DNA from: Chthonomonas sp. UBA6659
Lineage (GTDB): Bacteria > Armatimonadota > Fimbriimonadia > Fimbriimonadales > Fimbriimonadaceae
DNA length: 53,914 bases
Direction of reading: 5' to 3'
Assembly: GCA_002455425.1 (NCBI GenBank)
Contig: DKKT01000090.1
Span: 1 to 53,914 of the forward strand
Shown here piece by piece: positions 17,676-24,942 of this stretch; position 1 is the first letter of the stretch, and each line of letters opens with the position of its first letter. Below the pieces are notes generated by a model. That model was not told the origin of the DNA, made no database searches, and was given only the letters and a program-made list of their open reading frames with translations. The translations under genes and the position numbers were made by a program.

Positions 17676-18928
17676 ACCCGATGAAGATCGTTGCGTGCTT
17701 CGTCGTCGCCGCCGTCGCTTTCGGCGTCGGCTTCTCGTGGAAGGACCTGAAGCACGGAAAACTGCCAAGCAGCGCCGCGTTTGCTCGGGCCGTGACCCCC
17801 GGTGCGGACGACAAGCCGACACCGACCCAGGTGTTCAAGGCGGCCTTCACCGATATCGTCGACCATTACTACAAACCGGTCGATGTCGGCGATCTGAAGT
17901 ACGCCGGCATGGAGGGGCTGATGGCCTCGCTCGGCGATCCCCACACGATCTTCATGGAGCCGCGCTCGGCCGAGGAGTTCAGCAAGGACACGCGCGGCGA
18001 AAACGAGTTCGTCGGCGTCGGGGCGCGCCTTGGCCGCGATCCGCTCGGCGCGAAGATCATGGTCGTCTTCTCCGGTGGCCCGGCGGCGCTCGCCGGAATC
18101 AAAAACGGGGACGTCGTCGCCGCGGTCGATGGCAAACCCGTCGGCGGGGTTCCGGTCGACGAGATCGTGCGCAAGATCCGTGGCAAGGAAGGCACGGTCG
18201 TCACGCTCGACGTGATCCGGGGATCGAATCCAAAGCCGATTCGCATCGCGATCAAGCGCGGCCGGATCAATCCGCCGACCGCCGATGGCGTCGTGATCCC
18301 CGGAACGAAGATCGGCCTTGTGACCGTGCTCCAGTTTTCGGACCCGACGCCCGAACAGTTCGAGCGCGCGATCCATGACCTCGAAGAACAGGGGATCAAG
18401 GGCCTCGTGATCGACCTGCGGAACAACCCCGGCGGCCTCCTCGATCGGGCGACCGACATGCTGTCGATGTTTGTGGCCGACAAGATCGTCGTCAAGATGC
18501 GGATGAAGGATGGGACGGAGGAAGTGGTTCGCACTGCGTCCGACGCCGTCCACGGCTTCAAGTACCCCGTGATCGTGCTCGTCAACGAAGACAGCGCCAG
18601 CGCGGCGGAGATTTTCTCGGGCGTGCTCAAGGACTACAAGCAGGCGACGATCGTGGGTGAGCACACCTACGGCAAAGCCAGCGTCCAGAACGTGTTCAAC
18701 CTGATCGACGGCTCGAGCGCGAAGATCACGATCGCGCGCTACTACCTCCCGAGCGGCGGCGACATCAGCCGCAAGGTCGACGAAGAGGGCCAGTATCTGA
18801 AGGGCGGCCTCCAGCCGGACGTCAAAGTCAGCCTCGGCACGGACGACGGCATCTCCCTGGGGGACCCGAAAGCCGATCCACAACTCGCCAAGGCGATCGA
18901 AGTCATCAAGGGCAAGGGCGGCGGCTAA
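17672..18928 (+). CDS. ctpA: C-terminal processing peptidase, S41 family, active site intact
   Basis: 418 residues with an N-terminal signal or anchor helix (IVACFVVAAVAFGVGFSW). It has the N-terminal helical region, a PDZ domain (VVFSGGPAALAGIKNGDVVAAVDGKPV, about residues 130-157) and the S41 core. The catalytic dyad is present: Ser310 in NEDSASAAEIF and Lys335 in HTYGKASVQ, 25 residues apart as in E. coli Prc (430/455). It cleaves periplasmic proteins near their C-termini. It is translationally coupled to the inactive paralogue upstream, which suggests a fixed partnership. A hairpin overlaps its stop codon. Confidence 0.94.
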   Translation: MNPMKIVACFVVAAVAFGVGFSWKDLKHGKLPSSAAFARAVTPGADDKPTPTQVFKAAFTDIVDHYYKPVDVGDLKYAGMEGLMASLGDPHTIFMEPRSAEEFSKDTRGENEFVGVGARLGRDPLGAKIMVVFSGGPAALAGIKNGDVVAAVDGKPVGGVPVDEIVRKIRGKEGTVVTLDVIRGSNPKPIRIAIKRGRINPPTADGVVIPGTKIGLVTVLQFSDPTPEQFERAIHDLEEQGIKGLVIDLRNNPGGLLDRATDMLSMFVADKIVVKMRMKDGTEEVVRTASDAVHGFKYPVIVLVNEDSASAAEIFSGVLKDYKQATIVGEHTYGKASVQNVFNLIDGSSAKITIARYYLPSGGDISRKVDEEGQYLKGGLQPDVKVSLGTDDGISLGDPKADPQLAKAIEVIKGKGGG

Positions 18929-18936
18929 CGCCGCCC
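18916..18936 (+). terminator. GC-rich hairpin spanning the ctpA stop codon
   Basis: GGGCGGCG (18916-18923), loop GCTAA that contains the TAA stop, CGCCGCCC (18929-18936). A T-richer stretch (GTTCTTTT) follows about 16 bases later. It is a plausible end for the long plus-strand operon starting near 11.3 kb. Confidence 0.5.
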
Positions 18937-19234
18937 GGCCATCGGCGCGGGCCTGTTCTTTTCGCTTCAAGACCCGGGTAACCAGCTCCGCCGGATCATC
19001 AGGGTCCGCCGAGAAGACGACATGGATCTGATCCGTCGGCAGGGCTTCGCGCCGAAGTTGTCCGAGCAATGCATCGGTGGGCATCCAGGAAACCACCATG
19101 TGTCCCACCTTCGATCCGGTTGAGGGATCGAGCTACACGATCTTGGATCGGGCCGATCGCCAGGATTGCTCGAAAACGTACTTGCGTCCGAGAATGACAC
19201 CCTCTCCGCCGCCCCGCTTGAAACTCAATGTCAC
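18929..19234 (-). pseudogene. Decayed ORF fragment with in-frame stop
   Basis: On the minus strand a protein-like frame runs from about 19234 (GTG) through GGGEGVILGRKYVFEQSWRS, meets TAG at 19133-19135, and resumes in the same frame with LDPSTGSKVGHMVVSWMPTD, then DALLGQLRREALPTDQIHVV and SADPDDPAELVTRVLKRKEQ. The frame then runs into the antisense of ctpA without a defined end. Both parts look like coding sequence with normal codon use, so I read this as a truncated, interrupted gene. The family is not recognised. A chance open frame in GC-rich DNA is the alternative. Confidence 0.4.
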
Positions 19235-19480
19235 ACTTCTGGAGCCTGCCCTTGTTCTCGTCCGCGGCTGGCCCCGATGTCCGGAGGTTGTTGTTCCGGG
19301 CCGCCCGGCATCATGAAGCGAGCCTCACGAAGGACGCTAATAGAGCCAACGCCACCATCGCTCGGCAGTCACGCGGGCAAGCACGCCGGTTTGGCCCCCA
19401 GGGTAGAGAGTCCTTGCCGAAAATGACCAGTGGGGCCAGACGTATCAGTCTGCCCCTGCTGGCCAAGCAAACTCACCGAA
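19235..19480. other. Non-coding stretch, possible gene debris
   Basis: With the fragment to its left, this makes a gap of about 550 bases between ctpA and the next intact gene. No frame here looks protein-like and no RNA gene was recognised. A 7-bp inverted repeat (TGGCCCC near 19393 and GGGGCCA near 19432) is the only structure noticed. The base composition is less GC-rich than in the flanking genes. Confidence 0.4.
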
Positions 19481-20248
19481 TCACTTCTTGCGCACGAGTG
19501 TCCGGACGATCGGTGCTTTCTGCTTGTCTTGCAACGACGCGATCGATACGAGAACCCGATCGGCTGGCATCGATCTTCCCTCTTTGATGCCCTGCAGGCA
19601 TCCAGCGGTTGGGTTCCAAGCGATGGTCATGAAACCGGTTTGCGCGCCGTTGCCGGGGTTGATCAATGTGCAGTAGTAGAAGCCCCTATCGACCTTTCCA
19701 CTTACCGCGTACTCAATCCCGTAGCTAGTCAAGCTACCTTCTAGCTTCGAACCCTTCCAGCCAATGTCAAGAATAACTCGGCCGCTGCTTTCCAAGTAGC
19801 GACCATCGACCCAGACCTCTTCTAACCCGAAGGCGTAGAAGATCTTCTTGGTCACTGCCAGCGATGGCTTAGCGTCCTGGATTGTCAGTGTCGCTTCATC
19901 CAGATCCCCGCGGTTCGTCCGCTTTAGATCCGAAAGCCGCCAAGTGCCCTGGTCGGTCTTCGTCAGGCCCTCGACCAGACCACTAGGGGACGGTACCTGG
20001 TCCGGCCTATCCCGGTAACCGACTGGCCATCTGGGCAGATCCCGCCTTGCCCAATACCCGAGGATCGTCCCATTCGGCACCGGCTTCAAGTTAGCCATGT
20101 CAGCGAATTGACTTCCATCGATGTAAGTGGCCTTATCTGAGCCATAGAAAACGTAGGCCTGACTGCTATCCGTCATCCAGACGCCGGTCATATCGGTCTT
20201 TTGGCCAGCGGTGAGCAGCACCGCACCCGCCAACAGCAAATGTGTCAT
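19481..20248 (-). CDS. Secreted protein of unknown function (tandem paralogue, intact copy)
   Basis: 255 residues with a signal peptide (MTHLLLAGAVLLTAGQ). ATG 20248 is preceded by GGAGGAGCT, a strong ribosome binding site, which rules out the start six codons upstream. The body is beta-rich: GVWMTDSSQAYVF, LKPVPNGTILGYW, QGTWRLSDLKRT, ATLTIQDAKPSLAVTKKIFY, EVWVDGRYLESS. The same blocks in the same order occur in the broken gene immediately upstream, so the two arose by duplication. No family recognised. The GC content is visibly lower than in the neighbours, which may indicate transfer. Confidence 0.75.
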   Translation of the reverse strand: MTHLLLAGAVLLTAGQKTDMTGVWMTDSSQAYVFYGSDKATYIDGSQFADMANLKPVPNGTILGYWARRDLPRWPVGYRDRPDQVPSPSGLVEGLTKTDQGTWRLSDLKRTNRGDLDEATLTIQDAKPSLAVTKKIFYAFGLEEVWVDGRYLESSGRVILDIGWKGSKLEGSLTSYGIEYAVSGKVDRGFYYCTLINPGNGAQTGFMTIAWNPTAGCLQGIKEGRSMPADRVLVSIASLQDKQKAPIVRTLVRKK

Positions 20249-20777
20249 AGCTCCTCCATAGTACACCGGGCTTCGCAGCCCTGTGTTGATCGGGGCCTCG
20301 GGTTGCCCCGAGGCCTGGGTTGAGTCGGCGGCAAGCTTTCCGACGCGGTGTACACGCCGCCGATCTTCACCCGATCGAGGCTGCAGACGAAAATGAGTTC
20401 CTTGCCACCGATCGGGGTCGATTTGGCGTTGAACATCTCTAGGGTAGCGCTTTGGGGGTAGCCGTCAGCCTGGAAACGGCCGAACTCAACCCGCCAGGTT
20501 CCGTGCGCTGCGCGAACCCAAGTCTCCTTTCTGGGCGAACGGTTTCGCTCGTCGTAGCCAAAAACGGTCCGCCGGTTGCCAAGCCAAGTTCCGTTCGGCA
20601 CCGGTCTCACGTCCGATATCCTGGCGATCCGGTTTTCGAGCACAAACGTGGCGCTGCTTGCAGAATCGAAAACAAACGTTGGCCTGGACTTCATCTGCGA
20701 AACGCCCACGAGGGCATCGTCCGGGATTTCCCGCCTTTGCAGGTCAGGAGCAGGATGGCGGCGCATATTGTCTCCAT
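20245..20777 (-). pseudogene. Frameshifted tandem paralogue of the downstream secreted protein
   Basis: From ATG 20777 (GAGGA just upstream) the first frame gives a good signal peptide, METICAAILLLTCKGG. The conserved body continues in another frame: DALVGVSQMKSRPTFVF aligns with GVWMTDSSQAYVF of the intact copy, then VRPVPNGTWLG, HGTWRVEFGRFQ, SATLEMFNAKS, GKELIFV and VKIGGVYTASES. A frameshift between roughly residues 16 and 25 is therefore likely. After TASES the similarity ends about 100 residues early and the frame reads low-complexity sequence to a TGA that overlaps the next ATG. Sequencing error could explain the frameshift but not the truncated C-terminus. Confidence 0.6.
20294..20315 (-). 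other. Perfect 9-bp hairpin with GCAA tetraloop
   Basis: On the minus strand GGCCTCGGG-GCAA-CCCGAGGCC. GCAA is a GNRA-type tetraloop, which makes an RNA hairpin especially stable. It lies in the degenerate end of the broken paralogue, about 45 bases upstream of ATG 20248. It could be a terminator remnant or a leader structure. No T-tract follows. Confidence 0.5.
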
Positions 20778-20783
20778 GTCCTC

Positions 20784-20789
20784 ATTATG
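20784..20789 (-). promoter_or_regulatory. -10-like CATAAT near ATG 20777
   Basis: CATAAT on the minus strand lies 6 nt before ATG 20777; the 6 nt between are GAGGAC. It fits the leaderless pattern seen elsewhere. Confidence 0.4.
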
Positions 20790-20879
20790 CACGGGAGCGA
20801 ACGCACCCGTCTACGACTCCTGGCGCAAGATCGCACAGGCGCCATCGGGTAAGCTTCAGGTGATACGGGAGGGTATCGG

Positions 20880-22205
20880 ATGCCGAAACTCATCGAAATC
20901 GCTGGAGAGCAGCCCGGGAGAATCGTCCCTTTGTACGACATGCCGCTACTGTTCGGCAACGCCGACGGGGCCCACCATCGCGTCCACGGTGCGGACGATG
21001 CCGAGTACTGCGTTCGCGTGTTCACGCGCGGAGATCAGGTGTTGCTCGTGGACTTATCTGCGACGGGCACATGCGCGATCAACGGCCAGCTCAACGGAAT
21101 GTACGAAGCGGGAAAGGACCTCCCGCTCAAGCATGGAGACACGATTACGCTCGGCAACACCGTGTTGCGTCTGGAAATGGAGCCTGCGAAAGTGGGAACC
21201 GTCGCTCCGAAGACGCAGCAGCTCTCAGCCATGGGCGGGGTCACCCGGATGATGCCGGCGACGCACATCGGTGATCCGCTGTCCGAGCCATTGCCCTCGC
21301 GCGAAGCTCCCGTGGAGACCGAGAGGCCGATGGCTTGGCAAGAGGAGCCTCGCGCGCCTGCGTGGCCGCGCGTCGCGATTTGGTCGACGATCGGGGCGGC
21401 CGTCATCGCGACCGCGGTCTATGCGTTCTTCGGCTTTCGCGAGGCGCGGAAGCCTCTGATCGACGGCGGGTACACCCTTGTGCAGTACAAGCCGGGCCAA
21501 TTCTGGCAGTACACCATCACCAGCGGCGAGGTCGAGCGGCTCAAGCTTACAAGAGGCCGGAGCACGCAAGAGACGCAGGCCATCAAGAGCGGAGAGATCC
21601 GGATCGCGATCGTCAAGGAAATGATCGAAGGACAAACTTACTTTGCGCGGACGACGTCGGCGAGGATCGTCCTGGAGGACGGGTCCTCGTCGAACTCCAA
21701 TGTCCTCGATTACTTCTACCAGGACGAGAAGACGCGCAACGTCATCCTGCTTGGCCGATCCTTCGGCGCCAATCAGTTTCAATGGCTCGAGCAGCCGGTG
21801 ACGCTGATTCCCGGGGACTGGAAATCTGCGATCGCGTCCTCGTATCAGTTGGAGTTCCAGTTGCCGACGGAGATCATCAAGGAGTTGGCCCGCATCGAGC
21901 GAATGGACCTGAAGGACGAGAAGATCGGCCAGATGATCCTCGATCGCGAACGGTTCATGCGGTGGGCCGATCAGATGGGCGACTACCACAGCGAGGGAAC
22001 CGAAATCGTTACGACTGGCACCGCCCGTTACCGTGTCAATCGATTGGCGAGTTCCGAGTCGAGTCGATTCACCCAAATGACACGGGTCGAGTACTGGGCG
22101 CCGGCGATCGGGGCGCCAGTCAAGATCGTCGCGACCTGGAACTCACCGGCATCGAGCGTCACCTACGAGGCCGAATTGGCCCGGACGAACGTCAGCGTGA
22201 AATAG
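20880..22205 (+). CDS. FHA-domain membrane protein
   Basis: 441 residues. Residues about 1-100 form a forkhead-associated domain: PLLFGNADGAHHRVH, AEYCVRVFTRGDQVLLVDLSATGTCAINGQ and LKHGDTITLGNTVLRLE; the NG near GT-xxNG and the GD turn are typical. FHA domains bind phosphothreonine. A flexible linker leads to a membrane helix (about 163-186, VAIWSTIGAAVIATAVYAFFGF) and an extracytoplasmic region of about 250 residues (YTLVQYKPGQFWQYTITSGE and after) with no recognised family. The FHA part is cytoplasmic. The gene is convergent with a Ser/Thr kinase gene 11 bases away, a natural supplier of phosphothreonine. The start has GGGAGGG about 8 nt upstream. Confidence 0.85.
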   Translation: MPKLIEIAGEQPGRIVPLYDMPLLFGNADGAHHRVHGADDAEYCVRVFTRGDQVLLVDLSATGTCAINGQLNGMYEAGKDLPLKHGDTITLGNTVLRLEMEPAKVGTVAPKTQQLSAMGGVTRMMPATHIGDPLSEPLPSREAPVETERPMAWQEEPRAPAWPRVAIWSTIGAAVIATAVYAFFGFREARKPLIDGGYTLVQYKPGQFWQYTITSGEVERLKLTRGRSTQETQAIKSGEIRIAIVKEMIEGQTYFARTTSARIVLEDGSSSNSNVLDYFYQDEKTRNVILLGRSFGANQFQWLEQPVTLIPGDWKSAIASSYQLEFQLPTEIIKELARIERMDLKDEKIGQMILDRERFMRWADQMGDYHSEGTEIVTTGTARYRVNRLASSESSRFTQMTRVEYWAPAIGAPVKIVATWNSPASSVTYEAELARTNVSVK

Positions 22206-22216
22206 GACGGGGATTC

Positions 22217-23566
22217 CTACTCTGGGGGGTTAGGCGGCACCCTTCCTGGTTGCTCGCCGCCCCCTCCGTTGGTCGTCGAGCCTCCCGTTGTGCCTCCTCC
22301 GCTTCCGCTACCCTCAATTGTGCCGCCGTCCCCTGGTCCGCCCTGGCCTGGTTCGTCTTGCGGTACGCTCCCGGCCCCGGCATCCTTTATCGGGTCCCTT
22401 TCGCTCCCACTCTTGAGAGGAGCGACGGTGCCTTTGCTCTTGTCCTTGTTCTCGGTCGGGACGTTGCCATGCGACTGCCGGAACTTCATGGCCTCCTCGG
22501 CGGACTTCGTTGCCGGCGGCTCGGAGGACAATATGCGGTCTGAACCGGCCGCGGTCGGGTCGACGACGGCGTCGGCGAGCACACCGGCTTGTGACGGCCA
22601 GAGGAGAAGGCGCACGAGCAGAATCGCTCCGGCGCAGCCTCCGAGCCACATCGCCAGGCGGGGGACGCGAAGCCGCCGCACCGGCGGGCGGGAGGCGACC
22701 GGACCGGTCACGACCGTCATCGGCAACACTGGGACCGCGGGCGTCGCCGGGGACAGGGCCGCGCCACGCAGGGCCTGAATGAACTCCTCGAGGTCGTGGA
22801 AACGAGCCTCGGGGCGCTTTTGGAGCGCCTTCTCGAGGACCTGCATGACCGCGGTCGGCACACCGGGGATCTGCTTCAGCGGCTGGGTCGACACGGCGAC
22901 GGAGATCGCGAGCACCGAGTCACCGCCGAAAGGCTTCTGGCCGCACAGCATCTCGTAGAGGACCACGCCCAGGCTGAACAAATCCGTGCGCGGATCGAGA
23001 TGGCGGCCCGCGATCTGCTCCGGGGACATGTAGGCGGGTGTGCCGAACACTTGACCATCGACGGTGATGTTGGGCTCGTAGGACAGTCGCGCGATGCCAA
23101 AGTCCGTGAGCTTGACGCGACCGTCGCTTAGGATCTGGATGTTCTCAGGCTTGACGTCGCGATGGATGACGCCATGCCGGTGCGCGAACGCGAGCGCCCC
23201 CGCGATCTCCGTCGCGATGCGGATCGCTTCGTCCCGCAAGAGGAAGCCCTCGGCGTCGATCCGATCGCGAAGGGTATATCCGTCGAGGAACTCCATCGCG
23301 ATGAAGCAGCGGCCGGCATCTTCGCCCACCTCGTGAATGGTGACGATGGCGGGGTGGCTGAGGGCACCGGCCGCTCGTGCCTCGCGGAGAAACCGTTGCC
23401 GACGCTCTTCGGCTTGGCTTGCGGAAGCCCCGACCGGCACCTGAAGCTCTTTGAGGGCGATACGGCGATTCGTGGCATCGTCGTACGCTTCGTAGACGAT
23501 GTCGTTGGACCGGGCGATCTCCCGGATGATCTCGTACTTGCCGAGCTTGGTGCCCAACTCCGCCAT
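22217..23566 (-). CDS. Transmembrane Hanks-type Ser/Thr protein kinase with atypical glycine loop
   Basis: 449 residues. The kinase domain spans about 10-265 with Lys39 (IALKEL), catalytic H135-R-D137 (HRDVKPEN) and D155-F-G, then GTPAYMSPEQ, so it should be active. The glycine-rich loop is unusual: EIARSNDIVYEAYD where GxGxxGxVY is expected. A membrane helix (about 305-325, LAMWLGGCAGAILLVRLLLW) separates it from an exported tail that ends in a long Gly/Ser/Thr/Pro/Glu-rich, probably disordered stretch. ATG 23566 follows a promoter-like TTGGGT-18-TACACT; longer forms of the frame would cover a tRNA. FHA protein and ECF sigma genes flank it. Confidence 0.93.
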   Translation of the reverse strand: MAELGTKLGKYEIIREIARSNDIVYEAYDDATNRRIALKELQVPVGASASQAEERRQRFLREARAAGALSHPAIVTIHEVGEDAGRCFIAMEFLDGYTLRDRIDAEGFLLRDEAIRIATEIAGALAFAHRHGVIHRDVKPENIQILSDGRVKLTDFGIARLSYEPNITVDGQVFGTPAYMSPEQIAGRHLDPRTDLFSLGVVLYEMLCGQKPFGGDSVLAISVAVSTQPLKQIPGVPTAVMQVLEKALQKRPEARFHDLEEFIQALRGAALSPATPAVPVLPMTVVTGPVASRPPVRRLRVPRLAMWLGGCAGAILLVRLLLWPSQAGVLADAVVDPTAAGSDRILSSEPPATKSAEEAMKFRQSHGNVPTENKDKSKGTVAPLKSGSERDPIKDAGAGSVPQDEPGQGGPGDGGTIEGSGSGGGTTGGSTTNGGGGEQPGRVPPNPPE

Positions 23567-23574
23567 GTGCTTCC

Positions 23575-23604
23575 AGTGTACAAGATCGGTCGTCGATGAC
23601 CCAA
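23575..23604 (-). promoter_or_regulatory. Promoter-like TTGGGT-18-TACACT for the kinase
   Basis: On the minus strand TTGGGT (23599-23604), 18-nt spacer, TACACT (23575-23580), then 8 nt to ATG 23566. Transcription from it would start within a base or two of the start codon, so the mRNA would be essentially leaderless. Confidence 0.45.
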
Positions 23605-23614
23605 GGAGGAGGTG

Positions 23615-23697
23615 TGCCCGGGGTGGGATTCGAACCCACACGCCCTTGCGGACAAGGGATTTTAAGTCCCCTGCGTCTACCGTTCCGCCACCCGGGC
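23615..23697 (-). tRNA. tRNA-Leu (anticodon UAA)
   Basis: The minus strand gives a 7-bp acceptor stem (GCCCGGG/CCCGGGC) with discriminator A, a D-arm (GCGGAACGGTAGACGC), an anticodon stem-loop with loop CTTAAAA and anticodon TAA, a long class II variable arm (TGTCCGCAAGGGCGT) and a T-arm with GGTTCGAATCC. The class II variable arm and the anticodon fix it as leucine. CCA is not encoded. It stands alone between the divergent kinase and sigma factor genes. Confidence 0.96.
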
Positions 23698-23752
23698 ATC
23701 CTCGGCAGGATACACCGCACGCTTGCCGTGAGGGAGAGGGCGATGGGAACGG

Positions 23753-23758
23753 TACACT
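23753..23758 (+). promoter_or_regulatory. -10-like TACACT before the ECF sigma gene
   Basis: GGTACACT ends 7 nt before ATG 23766, matching the leaderless pattern and supporting that start. Confidence 0.45.
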
Positions 23759-23765
23759 TCTTTCG

Positions 23766-24341
23766 ATGCAGCCGCCGATTCGGCCCGACCTGCCGCGCCT
23801 GCTGGAGCGGTGCCGCAAAGGGGATCGGCGTGCTTGGAACGAGTTGGTCGAGGGCACGGAATCGCTGGTCTACTCGATTCCGCGCCGCATGGGACTCTCG
23901 CCTGAGGACTGCGAGGACGTCTTCCAGGACACCTTCCTCTCTCTCCTCAAAAACCTCGACCGGATTCAGGACCCCTTCGCCTTGCCCCGGTGGCTGGGGG
24001 TGACGGCATCGAACTTCGCCCTCCAGATCGTTCGCGTCCGAAGTCGGGCTCAGCTCCAGGACCTCGCCGACGCGAGCCTCGAAGACCTGATCGCGGGGGA
24101 GGAACTGGCGGCCGATCGGTCGGCGGAGACGGCCGAGCGAGCCGACCTCGCGAGAATCGCGATCGACGCGCTTCCCGAGAAGTGCCGCAAGTTGTTGACT
24201 CTCCTCTTCTTCGAGGACAAGATGGATTACCAGACCGTGGCCGACATGCTGGGCATCCCGATCGGTGCGATCGGTCCGACTCGCGCTCGGTGCCTGGAGA
24301 AGGTACGGGTTCGACTCAAGGAACTGGGATTCTTCGACTGA
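23766..24341 (+). CDS. ECF-type RNA polymerase sigma factor
   Basis: 191 residues with the two ECF regions. Sigma2 spans about 14-85 (RAWNELVEGTESLVYSIPRRMGLSPEDCEDVFQDTFLSL... in sense, then the RWLGVTASNFALQIVR segment). Sigma4 spans about 135-188 (LPEKCRKLLTLLFFEDKMDYQTVADMLGIPIGAIGPTRARCLEKV). The IPxGAIGPTRARCLxxLR helix is, as I recall it, typical of ECF groups that lie near CHAT-domain genes. It would direct polymerase to a small regulon. It heads a same-strand run: anti-sigma-like protein (46 bases later), TPR-CHAT protease and subtilase. The frame is open upstream to 23499 but that part is antisense of the tRNA and kinase. Confidence 0.93.
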   Translation: MQPPIRPDLPRLLERCRKGDRRAWNELVEGTESLVYSIPRRMGLSPEDCEDVFQDTFLSLLKNLDRIQDPFALPRWLGVTASNFALQIVRVRSRAQLQDLADASLEDLIAGEELAADRSAETAERADLARIAIDALPEKCRKLLTLLFFEDKMDYQTVADMLGIPIGAIGPTRARCLEKVRVRLKELGFFD

Positions 24342-24387
24342 CGTTGTATCATCGCATCCGGACTCGCATCCTCACTGCAGGACGACA

Positions 24388-24942
24388 ATGAAACGAGAGC
24401 ATCAAGAGGTGTTGGAGCGACTGTGGTCGTACGCGGAAGGGAAGGAAGATTCGTCGATCGACGCCCTGATTGCCCGCGACCCAGAAGCCGCCACGATCGT
24501 GGCGGAAATGCGAAAGCTGATCGCGAGCCTCGGCGTTGGCGTCTTTCGAGCCCCCGATCAAGCCATCGAACAGGTCAAAGCCCTGTTCCAGCCGGATGTC
24601 GTCCTTGGGCGCCCGCTTTCGCGCGCTCGCCTGGTTCTCTCGACCCTCCAGGGCGCAATGGCGCGCTCTGCGGTCACGGAAGAATTCCAAATGCAGTTTG
24701 AGGCGGATGGAATCGACATCCGGCTGATGTACACCCCCGAACCCGGCGGGTGGGACGTGATGGGTCGGGTCGAGGGCGACGCACTGGAAGTGCGGCGTCA
24801 CGGAGAGGCGATGCCCATGCCTGGCGGTCGATTCGAGTTTCGGGCCGAAAACTTGCGCGAGACCGACTTTTCGGTTCTGACGGAGCGATCCGTGATCGAA
24901 GTGCCGGCCGCCGACGAGGCGTTGGGGCATGGACGTCCATGA
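24388..24942 (+). CDS. Putative cytoplasmic anti-sigma-like protein
   Basis: 184 residues, no cysteine, no membrane helix. The N-terminal helical part (EVLERLWSYAEGKEDSSIDA, then ATIVAEMRKLIASL) resembles the start of anti-sigma factors but lacks the zinc HxxxCxxC motif. A linker (QAIEQVKALFQPDVV) leads to a beta-sandwich-like domain (EEFQMQFEADGIDIRLMYTP, GGWDVMGRVEGDALEVRR, FEFRAENLRETDFSVL). This layout occurs next to ECF sigma factors in several phyla, so it is a likely sigma-binding regulator and possibly a substrate of the CHAT protease. Both roles are inference. ATG 24388 has GCAGGA upstream. Its end overlaps the CHAT gene by 14 bases. Confidence 0.65.
   Translation: MKREHQEVLERLWSYAEGKEDSSIDALIARDPEAATIVAEMRKLIASLGVGVFRAPDQAIEQVKALFQPDVVLGRPLSRARLVLSTLQGAMARSAVTEEFQMQFEADGIDIRLMYTPEPGGWDVMGRVEGDALEVRRHGEAMPMPGGRFEFRAENLRETDFSVLTERSVIEVPAADEALGHGRP

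Noticed and set aside
17657..19108. 483-codon minus-strand frame
   Set aside because: The part over ctpA is a shadow. Only the stretch beyond the ctpA stop is kept, as a possible pseudogene.
23745..23766. GGGAAC before the ECF sigma gene as an autoregulatory ECF -35 box
   Set aside because: It lies only 15 bases before the ATG, so a matching -10 would fall inside the coding region. The TACACT element fits better.
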